From DATKMG01 sp035541995 (GTDB taxonomy: Bacteria > Acidobacteriota > Terriglobia > Versatilivoradales > Versatilivoraceae): a stretch of DNA of 15,923 bases. The notes below the pieces were generated by a model that saw only the letters and a list, made by a program, of their open reading frames with translations, made no database searches and was not told where the DNA came from. Location of the stretch: the NCBI GenBank assembly GCA_035541995.1, contig DATKMG010000274.1, positions 1 to 15,923 of the forward strand. The letters run 5' to 3'. The position numbers and the translations under genes are program-made. Positions 1 through 7,529 of this stretch are shown here, piece by piece; position 1 is the first letter of the stretch; each line of letters opens with the position of its first letter.

Positions 1-134
1 AAAAACAAATTCAATCCTGGCGGGACGTACCGAGCGATCAAAGTCGGGAGGCCGATCCCTAAGGTCACGTAAATCCCGTCGTGAAGCTCCAGAACTGCCC
101 GCTTTACGATACACTCTCTTTTGGCGTCACCCAT
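1..134 (-). CDS. scoB: 3-oxoacid CoA-transferase subunit B, N-terminal part (cut by window edge)
   Basis: Reading leftwards from an ATG at 134, 44 codons run off the window edge without a stop. The peptide has the opening of family I CoA-transferase beta subunits: a basic first helix (residues 5-12), then LELHDG, then the glycine-rich GIGLP motif at residues 26-30 followed by TLIARYVPPG. In this family the beta subunit carries the catalytic glutamate that forms the glutamyl-CoA intermediate; that residue lies beyond the window. The enzyme moves CoA from succinyl-CoA to acetoacetate or a similar oxoacid in the cytoplasm. An AGGA-type ribosome binding site lies about 8 nt upstream. It follows scoA after 48 nt, as expected for two subunits of one heteromeric enzyme. 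Substrate choice cannot be told from this fragment. Confidence 0.88.
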   Translation of the reverse strand, partial: MGDAKRECIVKRAVLELHDGIYVTLGIGLPTLIARYVPPGLNLF

Positions 135-182
135 TTTTGAATCCTATCCAAGCCGTTGCTTGACCCGGCTTCACACACCGCA

Positions 183-866
183 TCATTCCCGATTGAGGGT
201 GTCACGATTCTGATAGCCTGACCCCTGGAAGAGCGTCTTCACATAAATACCGGGAGTGTGAATGAAGTTGGGATCCAACTCCTCCGGCTCAAGATGTTCG
301 ACCTCAGCAATAGTGACATCGGCTGCAGTGGCCATTACCGGGTTGAAATTACGTGCGGTTTTGCGATAGACCAAGTTCCCATGGCGATCCCCCTTCCAGG
401 CTTTCACGAATGCAAAATCGGCCCGGAGCGGCAATTCCAAAACATAGTGACGGCCATTCCAAGCCCGGGTTTCCTTGCCTTCTGCGCTGATGGTCCCATA
501 CCCTGTGGGTGTAAAAAAAGCACCAAGGCCAGCTCCTCCAGCTCGGATCCTTTCAGCAAATGTGCCCTGGGGCAATAGTTCGATTTCCAATTCACCCTTG
601 AGGACGAGTTCTTCAAAAAGCCGATTCTCCCCGACGAAACTTGCAATCATCTTTCTAACTTGACGCTGGCCAATCAGCAACCCGATTCCGAGACCGTCTA
701 TCCCCCCGTTGTTGCTGATAATTGTGAGGTCCCTAGTTCCTTTTTCGTGCAATGCTCGGATTAAATTCTCTGGAGTGCCGCAAAGGCCAAAGCCTCCGAT
801 CATGATTGAGGCTCCATCTTGTATTTTCTCAATGGCTTCGTGTGCGCCGGAGACGGTCTTTATCAT
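183..866 (-). CDS. scoA: 3-oxoacid CoA-transferase subunit A
   Basis: A 227-residue protein with the alpha-subunit signature of family I CoA-transferases: the glycine-rich GGFGLCGTPE near residues 24-33, SNNGG further on, and a conserved C-terminal IHTPGIYVKTLFQG. The alpha subunit contributes the oxyanion and CoA site; with ScoB it exchanges CoA between succinyl-CoA and an oxoacid such as acetoacetate. The frame stays open upstream to a TTG at 947, but the ATG at 866 gives the usual family length (about 230) and begins with the expected IKTVSGAHEAI. A GGGGAGG stretch lies 3 nt before this ATG, rather close. The gene follows DAHP synthase by 148 nt on the same strand, so it may share the amino-acid transcript or have its own start. 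Assignment to acetoacetate rather than oxoadipate or another acid is by general resemblance only. Confidence 0.9.
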   Translation of the reverse strand: MIKTVSGAHEAIEKIQDGASIMIGGFGLCGTPENLIRALHEKGTRDLTIISNNGGIDGLGIGLLIGQRQVRKMIASFVGENRLFEELVLKGELEIELLPQGTFAERIRAGGAGLGAFFTPTGYGTISAEGKETRAWNGRHYVLELPLRADFAFVKAWKGDRHGNLVYRKTARNFNPVMATAADVTIAEVEHLEPEELDPNFIHTPGIYVKTLFQGSGYQNRDTLNRE

Positions 867-1014
867 AGTCCTCCCCAAGGGATCACAAAAAACAATCTCA
901 CTCCTCTCGTCTGGAAGTTTTCTAACTGGTTTGACGGTTAGAGACAATTACCAGAAAACCAGGAGCAGCCTATTCCGTCTCCTTTTTGAAAGCCCGACAC
1001 CGCACACCTGACTC

Positions 1015-2037
1015 CTACACCCGCCGTCCAACCACAGGAGCAATTACTGCTAACTCTTCCATCAGCTTTTGAAGCTCCGCAGGAAACAACGATTGGGCCC
1101 CATCGCTGAGTGCGTGGTCGGGGTGTGGGTGAACTTCTACCAGCAACCCATCGGCCCCGGCGGCCACTGCGGCACGGGACATGGGCGGGACCTTATCCCT
1201 TCGCCCGGTACCGTGAGATGGATCGAGAACGATTGGCAAGTGAGAGAGTTTCTTGATTGCGGGAATCGCCGAGATATCCAGGGTATTATGAGGGTAATTC
1301 TCGAAGGTGCGTATCCCACGCTCACAGAGAATCACGTCAGGATTTCCGCCTGTCATAATGTACTCGGCAGAGATCAGTAGCTCTTCCAGAGTGGCTGAAG
1401 TGCCCCTTTTGAGCAAGACAGGCTTGCTGATCTTTCCAAGATCCCGCAGCAGATGATAATTCTGCATGTTCCTGGCTCCGACCTGGAAGATGTCGACATA
1501 CTCACGAAACAGCGGAATCTGCGGACTTTCCATAATTTCACTTACCACGAACAACCCATAACGATCGGCGGCCTCGCGGAGCAAGCGGAGGCCCGTCTCG
1601 CCCATTCCTTCAAAGCTGTAAGGCGAAGTCCTGGATTTGAAGGCGCCCCCACGAAGAACTCGTCCCCCACAGCGCCGGACCGTCTCGGCGACCTCAAGCA
1701 TCTGTTCCCGGCTCTCCACGCTGCAAGGCCCAGCCATCACCACTAGCTGCTCTCCACCAATTTCGATCTGATCTGAGTCATTGCTGAGACGGATGCGAGT
1801 GCCCTCAGGCCTGAATTGTCGGCTGGCCAGTTTATAGGAGGTTGTAACTCGAACGACCTCGCGTACACCCTCCATCAACTCGATGTCCCGAGCATCGATG
1901 ATTCTATCTCCAACCACTCCAAGTATTGTCCGTGTCATACCGGTTGAGCGATGGATGTCAAATCCTGAATTCACTAACCTTTCGACAACCCGCTGAATTT
2001 GAGTCTCCGCAGCTCCTTCTTCCATGACGACAATCAT
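1015..2037 (-). CDS. aroF: 3-deoxy-7-phosphoheptulonate (DAHP) synthase, type I-beta, with N-terminal regulatory domain
   Basis: The 340-residue protein condenses phosphoenolpyruvate and erythrose 4-phosphate to DAHP, the first step of the shikimate pathway. Residues 1 to about 70 form a ferredoxin-like (ACT-like) domain as in the Thermotoga enzyme, where Tyr or Phe binding inhibits. The barrel follows, with MAGPCSVES (101-109), KSRTSPYSFEG (134-144), GARNMQN (187-193), DPSHGTG (272-278) and VEVHP (300-304). The four expected metal ligands are present: C105, H275, E301 and D312, each offset by 3 from the Thermotoga numbering as I remember it. The ATG overlaps the chorismate mutase stop by 4 nt, implying translational coupling; M5 is a possible alternative start. 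An AAGGGGG motif lies about 10 nt upstream. Confidence 0.95.
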   Translation of the reverse strand: MIVVMEEGAAETQIQRVVERLVNSGFDIHRSTGMTRTILGVVGDRIIDARDIELMEGVREVVRVTTSYKLASRQFRPEGTRIRLSNDSDQIEIGGEQLVVMAGPCSVESREQMLEVAETVRRCGGRVLRGGAFKSRTSPYSFEGMGETGLRLLREAADRYGLFVVSEIMESPQIPLFREYVDIFQVGARNMQNYHLLRDLGKISKPVLLKRGTSATLEELLISAEYIMTGGNPDVILCERGIRTFENYPHNTLDISAIPAIKKLSHLPIVLDPSHGTGRRDKVPPMSRAAVAAGADGLLVEVHPHPDHALSDGAQSLFPAELQKLMEELAVIAPVVGRRV

Positions 2038-2333
2038 GATTGCTTGGCCCCCTTGTCAGATCGATGCTCACCGGCCATTAAACGCTCCACCCGTCGGGAT
2101 TCATCCAGAATTCTTTCGAATAGCCGGGTCAAGGCCTCGTTCTCCATGGGCCCTCGATTATTCCGGGTTACGCGGGCGACAATGTCCTTTTCGCGCTCCG
2201 GGTCGTAAATGGGGAGACCGAATTGCCGCTTGATCTTCCCGATTTCAATGACACAGTGAGACCGCTCGCTGAGCAACTCTGTAAGCTTCTCATCTATTTC
2301 ATCAATCCTTTTCCGCCAGTCGGCGATATCCAT
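2034..2333 (-). CDS. Chorismate mutase, AroQ class, monofunctional
   Basis: A 99-residue all-helical protein converting chorismate to prephenate, the branch point to Phe and Tyr. The active-site pattern of the E. coli P-protein mutase domain is matched at a constant offset of 4: R7, R24, K35, D44, R47 and E48, with S79 on the last helix. The position equivalent to Gln88 appears to be E83, a substitution that occurs in other mutases and can make activity pH-dependent. The length is that of a bare AroQ domain, with no prephenate dehydratase or dehydrogenase fused and no signal peptide, so it is cytoplasmic. It starts 3 nt after the trpA stop and overlaps DAHP synthase by 4 nt. In many bacteria AroQ domains bind or are fused to type I-beta DAHP synthase, so a complex is plausible but not shown here. 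Confidence 0.93.
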   Translation of the reverse strand: MDIADWRKRIDEIDEKLTELLSERSHCVIEIGKIKRQFGLPIYDPEREKDIVARVTRNNRGPMENEALTRLFERILDESRRVERLMAGEHRSDKGAKQS

Positions 2334-2336
2334 TGG

Positions 2337-3131
2337 TCATGATTCTCCTTTTAGCCACCGCGCGAAATTGCCGACCAGTACGGGCAGGCGCGGATTGCCT
2401 GATGTTTCTTCGATGTAGCGAACGATGGCGCTGCCCACAACAACGCCGTCTGCCAGTTTCTCCACTTCCCGGACCTGGTCCGGATGGGAAATCCCAAAAC
2501 CCACGGCCACTGGCAATCGGGAATGAGCGCGGATTCGATGAAGCAAAGGCGCAATCTCGCTGGACAATGAGTTCTGCATTCCGGTCACTCCCGTACGTGA
2601 GATTGCATAAATGAAACCAGAAGAATATTGAGAAATCCTCTGTATCCGGTCGTCTGTGCTAGTTGGGGCAGCCAGGAAAACCGAATCTAACACAACGCCC
2701 CGCATGGTCTCTACAGGGACAGCCGCCTCTTCCACCGAGATATCTGTAATCAGTAACCCGTCCACGCCACTTTCTGCGGCTTGCTTAGTCACGGTTTTGA
2801 AGCCGTAGGCGAAGAGGGGATTGTAATAACTGAACAACAGCATTGGAACTTCTGTATTCTTTCGCAATTGCTGAACCAGCTCCAATGCGTTCTTCAACCT
2901 AAAGCCGCCTCTAAGGGAACGTTCGCTCGCCCGCTGTATCACGGGGCCGTCAGCCAGAGGATCAGAAAAAGGGACTCCCAACTCGATTATATCGGCACCG
3001 GCCTGCTCGAGGGACAGCACTAATTCGAAGGTAGTATTAAGGTCCGGATCCCCGATAGTGATGTAGGGGATGAACGCTTTCTTTCCGGCCTTCTGCAATT
3101 GCTGGAATTTGGCTTGGATTCGAGTTGCCAT
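2337..3131 (-). CDS. trpA: Tryptophan synthase alpha chain
   Basis: A 264-residue TIM barrel that cleaves indole-3-glycerol phosphate to indole and glyceraldehyde 3-phosphate and channels indole to TrpB. The signature ELGVPFSDPLADGPVIQ surrounds the catalytic pair E50 and D61. YAISRTGVTG (loop 6 side) and VGFGISHPDQV (phosphate side) follow in order. The usual VDLPPEE segment reads TDISVEE here, a modest departure. The ATG at 3131 has an AAGGG ribosome binding site 6 nt upstream (3138-3142), which lies in one arm of a small hairpin. Unlike the other trp genes it is separated from its upstream partner trpB by 116 nt, odd because the two subunits are normally made in equal amounts. Confidence 0.97.
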   Translation of the reverse strand: MATRIQAKFQQLQKAGKKAFIPYITIGDPDLNTTFELVLSLEQAGADIIELGVPFSDPLADGPVIQRASERSLRGGFRLKNALELVQQLRKNTEVPMLLFSYYNPLFAYGFKTVTKQAAESGVDGLLITDISVEEAAVPVETMRGVVLDSVFLAAPTSTDDRIQRISQYSSGFIYAISRTGVTGMQNSLSSEIAPLLHRIRAHSRLPVAVGFGISHPDQVREVEKLADGVVVGSAIVRYIEETSGNPRLPVLVGNFARWLKGES

Positions 3132-3137
3132 GAGTCA

Positions 3138-3223
3138 CCCTTGTGAAAGGGGCTAGGAGCGAATCTCCGATTGAACGATTAAATGGTTCTGGACGTCTCT
3201 CGATACAAGAGTCGGAAAGAGAC
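3138..3223 (-). promoter_or_regulatory. trpB-trpA intercistronic hairpins, one covering the trpA ribosome binding site
   Basis: The 116-nt gap between trpB and trpA holds two inverted repeats on the transcribed strand. The first has 6-bp arms GTCTCT/AGAGAC (3195-3200 and 3218-3223) around a 17-nt loop. The second has 5-bp arms CCCTT/AAGGG (3138-3142 and 3147-3151) around a 4-nt loop, and one arm is the trpA Shine-Dalgarno sequence itself. Neither is followed by a T run, so they do not look like terminators. They may be chance pairings; a role in tuning trpA translation or stabilising mRNA is inference. Confidence 0.3.
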
Positions 3224-3247
3224 CCAGGGAACTTCTACGGAAGAAGG

Positions 3248-4444
3248 TCACTCGAGTCGTGCCACGCTCTGAACATCTTTATCACCCCGCCCGGACAAGT
3301 TGATGACCATCAAATTCTCCGGACGCAATGTTGGCGCCAGACGGATGGCCTCCGCAACAGCATGGGCGCTCTCCAGAGCCGGGATGATGCCTTCCAGACG
3401 GCTCAGCAGGTGAAAGGCATCAAGCGCTGCACCATCGTTGACAGAGGTGTAGCGGATGCGTCCCAGATCATGCAAGTAAGCGTGTTCCGGTCCGACCGAC
3501 GCGTAATCAAGACCCGCCGAGACCGAATGAGTGTTTGCAATCTGCCCGTCCTCAGTCTGCAAGACATAAGAGAAGGTGCCCTGGAGAATTCCCGGCCTGC
3601 CACCGCCGAATCGAGAAGCATGGTTTCCCAGTTCTGGACCCCGCCCTCCTGCTTCTACACCGATCATTGCGACTTCCGGATCTGCCAGGAAGGGATGGAA
3701 CAAGCCTATGGAATTACTTCCTCCTCCGACACAAGCAACAAGGAGATCCGGCAGCCGTCCCTCTTTGTCCAGGATTTGTGTCCGAGTCTCTCGGCCGATG
3801 ATGGATTGGAAATCACGCACCATCATGGGATAGGGGTGAGAACTCAGGACCGATCCCAGGAGATAGTAGGTGTTTCGAACGTTGGTCACCCAATCGCGGA
3901 TCGCCTCATTGATGGCATCCTTGAGGGTTCTACTGCCGCTGGATACGCAGTGCACTTTGGCCCCGAGAAGCCGCATCCGAAAGACATTCAGCTCCTGGCG
4001 GTGCATGTCTTCTTCACCCATGTAGACTTCGCAATCCAGATTGAGCAGAGCACAAACAGTCGCAGTCGCCACGCCGTGCTGGCCAGCTCCGGTCTCGGCA
4101 ATGACCCGCTTCTTCCCCATTTTCTTGGCTAGGAGTCCCTGACCCAGGCAGTTGTTGATTTTGTGTGCTCCCGTGTGGTTGAGATCTTCACGCTTCAAGT
4201 AAATCCGGGCACCACCCAGTTGCTGCGTCAATCGTTTGGCGTAATACAGGGGGGTTGGGCGCCCGGCGTATTCATGCCAGTAATATTGAAGTTCGGCTTG
4301 AAAGTCCGGATCCTGGCGGGCGACGTGATAAGCATGTTCCAGCTCTTCCAGTGGATGCATCAGCGTCTCGGGGACAAACTTCCCCCCATAGGGCCCGTAG
4401 TGGCCTTGGGGATCAGGAAATTGGCTAAACTGCAGCATTGGCAT
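3248..4444 (-). CDS. trpB: Tryptophan synthase beta chain
   Basis: A 398-residue PLP enzyme joining indole and L-serine to give tryptophan. It opens with GHYGPYGGKFVPETLM, typical of the TrpB1 class that partners TrpA. K95 in HTGAHKINN is the PLP-binding lysine, E117 in AETGAGQHGVA the catalytic acid, and GGGSNS at 240-245 the phosphate-binding loop. NLSGRGDKD closes the protein. There are two candidate starts (M1 at 4444, M3 at 4438); the first has GAGAG 4 nt upstream. It begins 9 nt after the trpF stop, indicating co-translation. Confidence 0.97.
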   Translation of the reverse strand: MPMLQFSQFPDPQGHYGPYGGKFVPETLMHPLEELEHAYHVARQDPDFQAELQYYWHEYAGRPTPLYYAKRLTQQLGGARIYLKREDLNHTGAHKINNCLGQGLLAKKMGKKRVIAETGAGQHGVATATVCALLNLDCEVYMGEEDMHRQELNVFRMRLLGAKVHCVSSGSRTLKDAINEAIRDWVTNVRNTYYLLGSVLSSHPYPMMVRDFQSIIGRETRTQILDKEGRLPDLLVACVGGGSNSIGLFHPFLADPEVAMIGVEAGGRGPELGNHASRFGGGRPGILQGTFSYVLQTEDGQIANTHSVSAGLDYASVGPEHAYLHDLGRIRYTSVNDGAALDAFHLLSRLEGIIPALESAHAVAEAIRLAPTLRPENLMVINLSGRGDKDVQSVARLE

Positions 4445-4453
4445 CAGACTCTC

Positions 4454-5101
4454 TCAATGGGCGGAATCCTCGGACATGTCCGACTGGACTCTCCTGATTT
4501 CGCGAAAGAGCGCATCCAGCTTCTTGAAGTCTTTTTTGCCCGGTTCGGTCTCTACTCCACTGCATACATCAACGGCGTAAGGTTCCACCTTGCGGATGGC
4601 CTCATAAATATTCTCGGGTCCCAATCCTCCGGCAAGGATGATTCGACCGTGTTTCTTGGCCTCGATGGCCAAATCCCAGTTGAAGGTTTTTCCTGTTCCT
4701 CCGTGTATGCCTTCTTCGAAGGCGTCCAAGAGAAATGCATTAACAGCGTACCGCGACAATTGGTTGACGTCGAACGTGGCATCGACTCGGAACGCCTTGA
4801 TGACCCGAAGTTCACTCAAGTGCTTGATGTACTCGGCGCTCTCCGAGCCATGCAGCTGCACCGTGCCCATTCCCACGGCGTGAGTCATGCTCATCACTCG
4901 GTCGGGGCTGAATTCATCCACGAATACTCCGATCAGCGACACAATCGGTGGCAGAGCTTCCACGATTGTCTTGGCTTTGGCTGGTTCGATATACCTCGGG
5001 CTTCGCTTGTAAAAGTTGAATCCCAGGGCATCTGCTCCCAGGGCAATCGCGGCCTCAGCATCCTGGATGTCCGTAATTCCGCATATCTTGATCTTAGTCA
5101 T
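4454..5101 (-). CDS. trpF: Phosphoribosylanthranilate isomerase
   Basis: A 215-residue TIM barrel performing the Amadori rearrangement of phosphoribosylanthranilate to CdRP. KICGIT near the N-terminus carries the catalytic base C7, and D126 in LLDAF is the general acid, the same two residues as in the well-studied Thermotoga enzyme. VQLHG (81-85), GGTGKTFNWDL and LAGGLGPEN give the phosphate-binding strands. The hydrophilic C-terminal tail after residue about 200 is slightly extended. The ATG overlaps the trpC stop by 4 nt, and a GAGGAG motif lies just upstream. A separate HisA is present, so this is not a dual-function PriA system. Confidence 0.96.
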   Translation of the reverse strand: MTKIKICGITDIQDAEAAIALGADALGFNFYKRSPRYIEPAKAKTIVEALPPIVSLIGVFVDEFSPDRVMSMTHAVGMGTVQLHGSESAEYIKHLSELRVIKAFRVDATFDVNQLSRYAVNAFLLDAFEEGIHGGTGKTFNWDLAIEAKKHGRIILAGGLGPENIYEAIRKVEPYAVDVCSGVETEPGKKDFKKLDALFREIRRVQSDMSEDSAH

Positions 5102-5913
5102 GACTCCTCGTAGTTGAGGCTCCTAATCATTAATTCTCGCAAAGCCTTTCCCGGGTTTGGAGATTTCATGAGGTATTCGCCGATGAGAAACCCGTCTACC
5201 CCCGCTTCGCGAAGCAGGCGGACGTCATCAGCAGTACTGATCCCACTCTCGCTGACCAGGATCTTGTCTTTCGGGACTTGAGGCGCCAATTGCAGAGTAG
5301 TCTGCAAATCCACCTTAAATGTGGTTAGATCGCGATTGTTAATCCCGATGATCTCAGCACCGCATTCCACTGCTTTTTCGAGCTCAGCTTGATTATGGAC
5401 TTCGACCATACTACTAAGGCCCATGCGGTCAGCGGCGGTCAAAAGCTGTGATAGAGAAACTGAGTCCAGGATCGCCGCAATCAATAAAATCGCATCGGCA
5501 CCGGCGGCACTTGCTTCGTAAACCTGGTATGGGTCAATAATAAAGTCCTTTCTTAAGACCGGACAAGAGACACTTTGTTTCACCTTTTTCAAGTCTTCCA
5601 AAGACCCAAGGAAATGATCCTCCTCAGTAAGGACAGAGATAGCGGCCGCGCCGTGAGACTCATAAGCAACGCCCAGCTCCACTGGGTCGACCTGCCCACG
5701 CAAAAGGCCCCTGGATGGAGAAGCTCGCTTGATTTCCGCGATGAAATTGAGGCGGTCAGTACGGTCCAGGGTGACATAGAATGGCCGTTGATTGGAAGGC
5801 TTTTGAGCAGCCGGGAGCGCTACTTGTTCGGGTAATAGCGGAGAGTCCTTTTTCTTTTTTTCAAGCTTGGCCCGGTTCTGTTCGACGATGCCTGCCAAGA
5901 AGTTGGTATCCAT
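5098..5913 (-). CDS. trpC: Indole-3-glycerol phosphate synthase
   Basis: A 271-residue barrel enzyme closing the indole ring of CdRP with loss of CO2 and water. The family's catalytic residues are visible: E60 and K62 in EIKRASPSRG, K122 in LRKDF, E171 in MVEVH, N192 in INNRDL, and E222-S223 in SESGIS. The N-terminal roughly 50 residues form the extra helical region typical of IGPS, here with a Lys-rich run at 18-22. It is monofunctional, with TrpF encoded separately downstream. The start lies 9 nt after the trpD stop, and its ribosome binding site is weak, suggesting it relies on ribosomes finishing trpD. Confidence 0.97.
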   Translation of the reverse strand: MDTNFLAGIVEQNRAKLEKKKKDSPLLPEQVALPAAQKPSNQRPFYVTLDRTDRLNFIAEIKRASPSRGLLRGQVDPVELGVAYESHGAAAISVLTEEDHFLGSLEDLKKVKQSVSCPVLRKDFIIDPYQVYEASAAGADAILLIAAILDSVSLSQLLTAADRMGLSSMVEVHNQAELEKAVECGAEIIGINNRDLTTFKVDLQTTLQLAPQVPKDKILVSESGISTADDVRLLREAGVDGFLIGEYLMKSPNPGKALRELMIRSLNYEES

Positions 5914-5922
5914 ATTCCGCGC

Positions 5923-6960
5923 TCAGACCGGTGGCAAGTTCGAAAAGGCGATCAGCTGGTCCAGCTTGCGAAGCGCTTGACCACTCTCCAACGATTCACG
6001 AGCCAGCGCCAAGCCGGACTGAAGAGACTCAGCCCGGTCCGCGACATAGATTCCAGCAGCCGCGTTCAGCAGGACGGCATCCCGCTCAGCGCCATTCCTG
6101 TCTCCTTTCAAAATCTCTCTCAGGATCCGACCGTTTTCAGCTGGATCACCGCCTCGCAGGGCCCTGGACGGACTGCGGCACAACCCAACGTCCTCGGGGG
6201 TTAAGACACGAGTCTGAACCGATCCTCGTCGTAATTCCGAGAGCTTCGTCGGGCCTGAAACAGATATCTCGTCCAGCCCCTCCTCGCCGGAAAAAACTAG
6301 CGCTCTTTCACAGCCGAGGACATCCAATACTTGGACGAAAGTTTCGGTTAGTTGGGGGGAGTAAACCCCTATGATCTGTCTTTTGACATCAGCAGGATTA
6401 GATAACGGACCCAAGAGGTTGAATATTGTCCGAATCCCCATCTCCTTCCGCACCTTGGACACGATTCGCATGGCTGGATGAAACGCAGGGGCAAACAAGA
6501 ACGTAATCCCGCACTCCCTAAAACAGTTTTCCAGTACTCCTTTGGGGGCATCGACCCTAACGCCCAAGTACGTCAGGACATCAGCGCTTCCGCACTGCCC
6601 TGAAATTGCCCGGTTCCCATGTTTTGCGACCCGAATTCCTGCGCCTGCTATGACGAAGGCAGCGGCTGTGGAGATATTGAAGGTTCGTGTACTGTCTCCG
6701 CCCGTTCCAGCCGTGTCGACTGCTCCTTCTTCGTTGTGGCAGAACTTCACTGCATGCCGACGCATTCCGCGTGCAAAACCGACAATCTCTCTGACTGACT
6801 CGCCTTTCCAGGACAATGCCGTCAATAGAGTGGTCATCTGGACTTCGTTCAGCTGTCCGCCGAATATGCCCTCCAGTAGCTGGTCAGCTTCGTCGATCTC
6901 CAGATCCTCTCGACGATACAGTTTCTTAAGGCACGCACTGTAGAGATCGCTGTAGTTCAT
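5923..6960 (-). CDS. trpD: Anthranilate phosphoribosyltransferase
   Basis: The 345-residue enzyme transfers the phosphoribosyl group of PRPP to anthranilate. The PRPP and anthranilate motifs appear in order: DTAGTGGD (82-89), NIST (95-98), KHGNRAIS (113-120), the helix with HPAMR near 161-165, NLLGPLSNP (181-189), and the metal-binding DE pair at 230-231. The usual residues between SG and DVL are slightly changed (SGQCGSADVL). It is not fused to TrpG, unlike the enterobacterial arrangement. Its ATG overlaps the trpG stop by 4 nt and it ends 9 nt before trpC. Confidence 0.97.
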   Translation of the reverse strand: MNYSDLYSACLKKLYRREDLEIDEADQLLEGIFGGQLNEVQMTTLLTALSWKGESVREIVGFARGMRRHAVKFCHNEEGAVDTAGTGGDSTRTFNISTAAAFVIAGAGIRVAKHGNRAISGQCGSADVLTYLGVRVDAPKGVLENCFRECGITFLFAPAFHPAMRIVSKVRKEMGIRTIFNLLGPLSNPADVKRQIIGVYSPQLTETFVQVLDVLGCERALVFSGEEGLDEISVSGPTKLSELRRGSVQTRVLTPEDVGLCRSPSRALRGGDPAENGRILREILKGDRNGAERDAVLLNAAAGIYVADRAESLQSGLALARESLESGQALRKLDQLIAFSNLPPV

Positions 6961-7520
6961 AATCCTAGAAAGTTGGCCAGGAGCTGCTTACCCTCGTGGG
7001 TCATTATGGATTCCGGATGGAATTGCACTCCTTCGATCGGGTATTCCTTGTGGCGAAGCCCCATAATCAGCCCATCCGTCGTGGTGGCCGAGACTTCCAA
7101 ACATTTGGGCAAGCTCTTTCTCTCCACAATCAGGGAGTGGTAGCGCGTGGCCGGAAATCGGTAAGGCAATCCTTTAAAAATCGTTCGATTGTCATGGCAG
7201 ACTTCGCTGGTCTTTCCATGCATCAAGTATGGAGCCCTGATCACCTTGCCTCCGAACGCCTGTCCAATGGCCTGGTGGCCGAGGCAGACACCCAGGATCG
7301 GGACTTTGCCCGAAAAGACCTTGACGACACTGAGAGAGATCCCCGCCTGGTCGGGGGTCCCGGGTCCGGGGGAAATCACAATCCGGCTCGGTTTCAAAGC
7401 CTCGACCTCGGCAACCTCGATCTTGTCATTCCGGTGGACCTGAAGCTCTTCACCCAGTTCTCCCAAATACTGCACTAGGTTGTAAGTGAAGGAGTCGTAG
7501 TTGTCAATAACCAGGATCAT
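6957..7520 (-). CDS. trpG: Anthranilate synthase glutaminase component
   Basis: A 187-residue class I glutamine amidotransferase supplying ammonia to TrpE. DNYDSFTYNL opens the protein; PGPGTP (51-56) forms the oxyanion side; GVCLGHQ holds the nucleophile C79; FHPES supplies H168 and E170 to complete the triad. It could in principle also serve para-aminobenzoate synthase, because amphibolic TrpG/PabA proteins look alike, but its place between trpE and trpD favours tryptophan. It starts 9 nt after trpE with GAGG 4 nt upstream. Confidence 0.96.
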   Translation of the reverse strand: MILVIDNYDSFTYNLVQYLGELGEELQVHRNDKIEVAEVEALKPSRIVISPGPGTPDQAGISLSVVKVFSGKVPILGVCLGHQAIGQAFGGKVIRAPYLMHGKTSEVCHDNRTIFKGLPYRFPATRYHSLIVERKSLPKCLEVSATTTDGLIMGLRHKEYPIEGVQFHPESIMTHEGKQLLANFLGL

Positions 7521-7529
7521 GTAGCCTCA

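Noticed and set aside
867..947. Upstream TTG start for scoA
   Set aside because: No ribosome binding site; the ATG at 866 gives the family length and N-terminus.
3143..4132. 329-codon plus-strand open frame opposite trpB
   Set aside because: It is antisense to a fully conserved trpB, has no recognisable domains or ribosome binding site, and its reading frame is explained by codon bias of the real gene.
4163..5113. 316-codon plus-strand open frame opposite trpF and the trpB start
   Set aside because: It is a shadow of trpF with no family resemblance; the sense-strand gene has its catalytic Cys and Asp.
5781..6374. 197-codon plus-strand frame opposite trpC/trpD
   Set aside because: It crosses two real genes on the other strand and has low-complexity Pro/Arg/Ser composition, typical of antisense frames.
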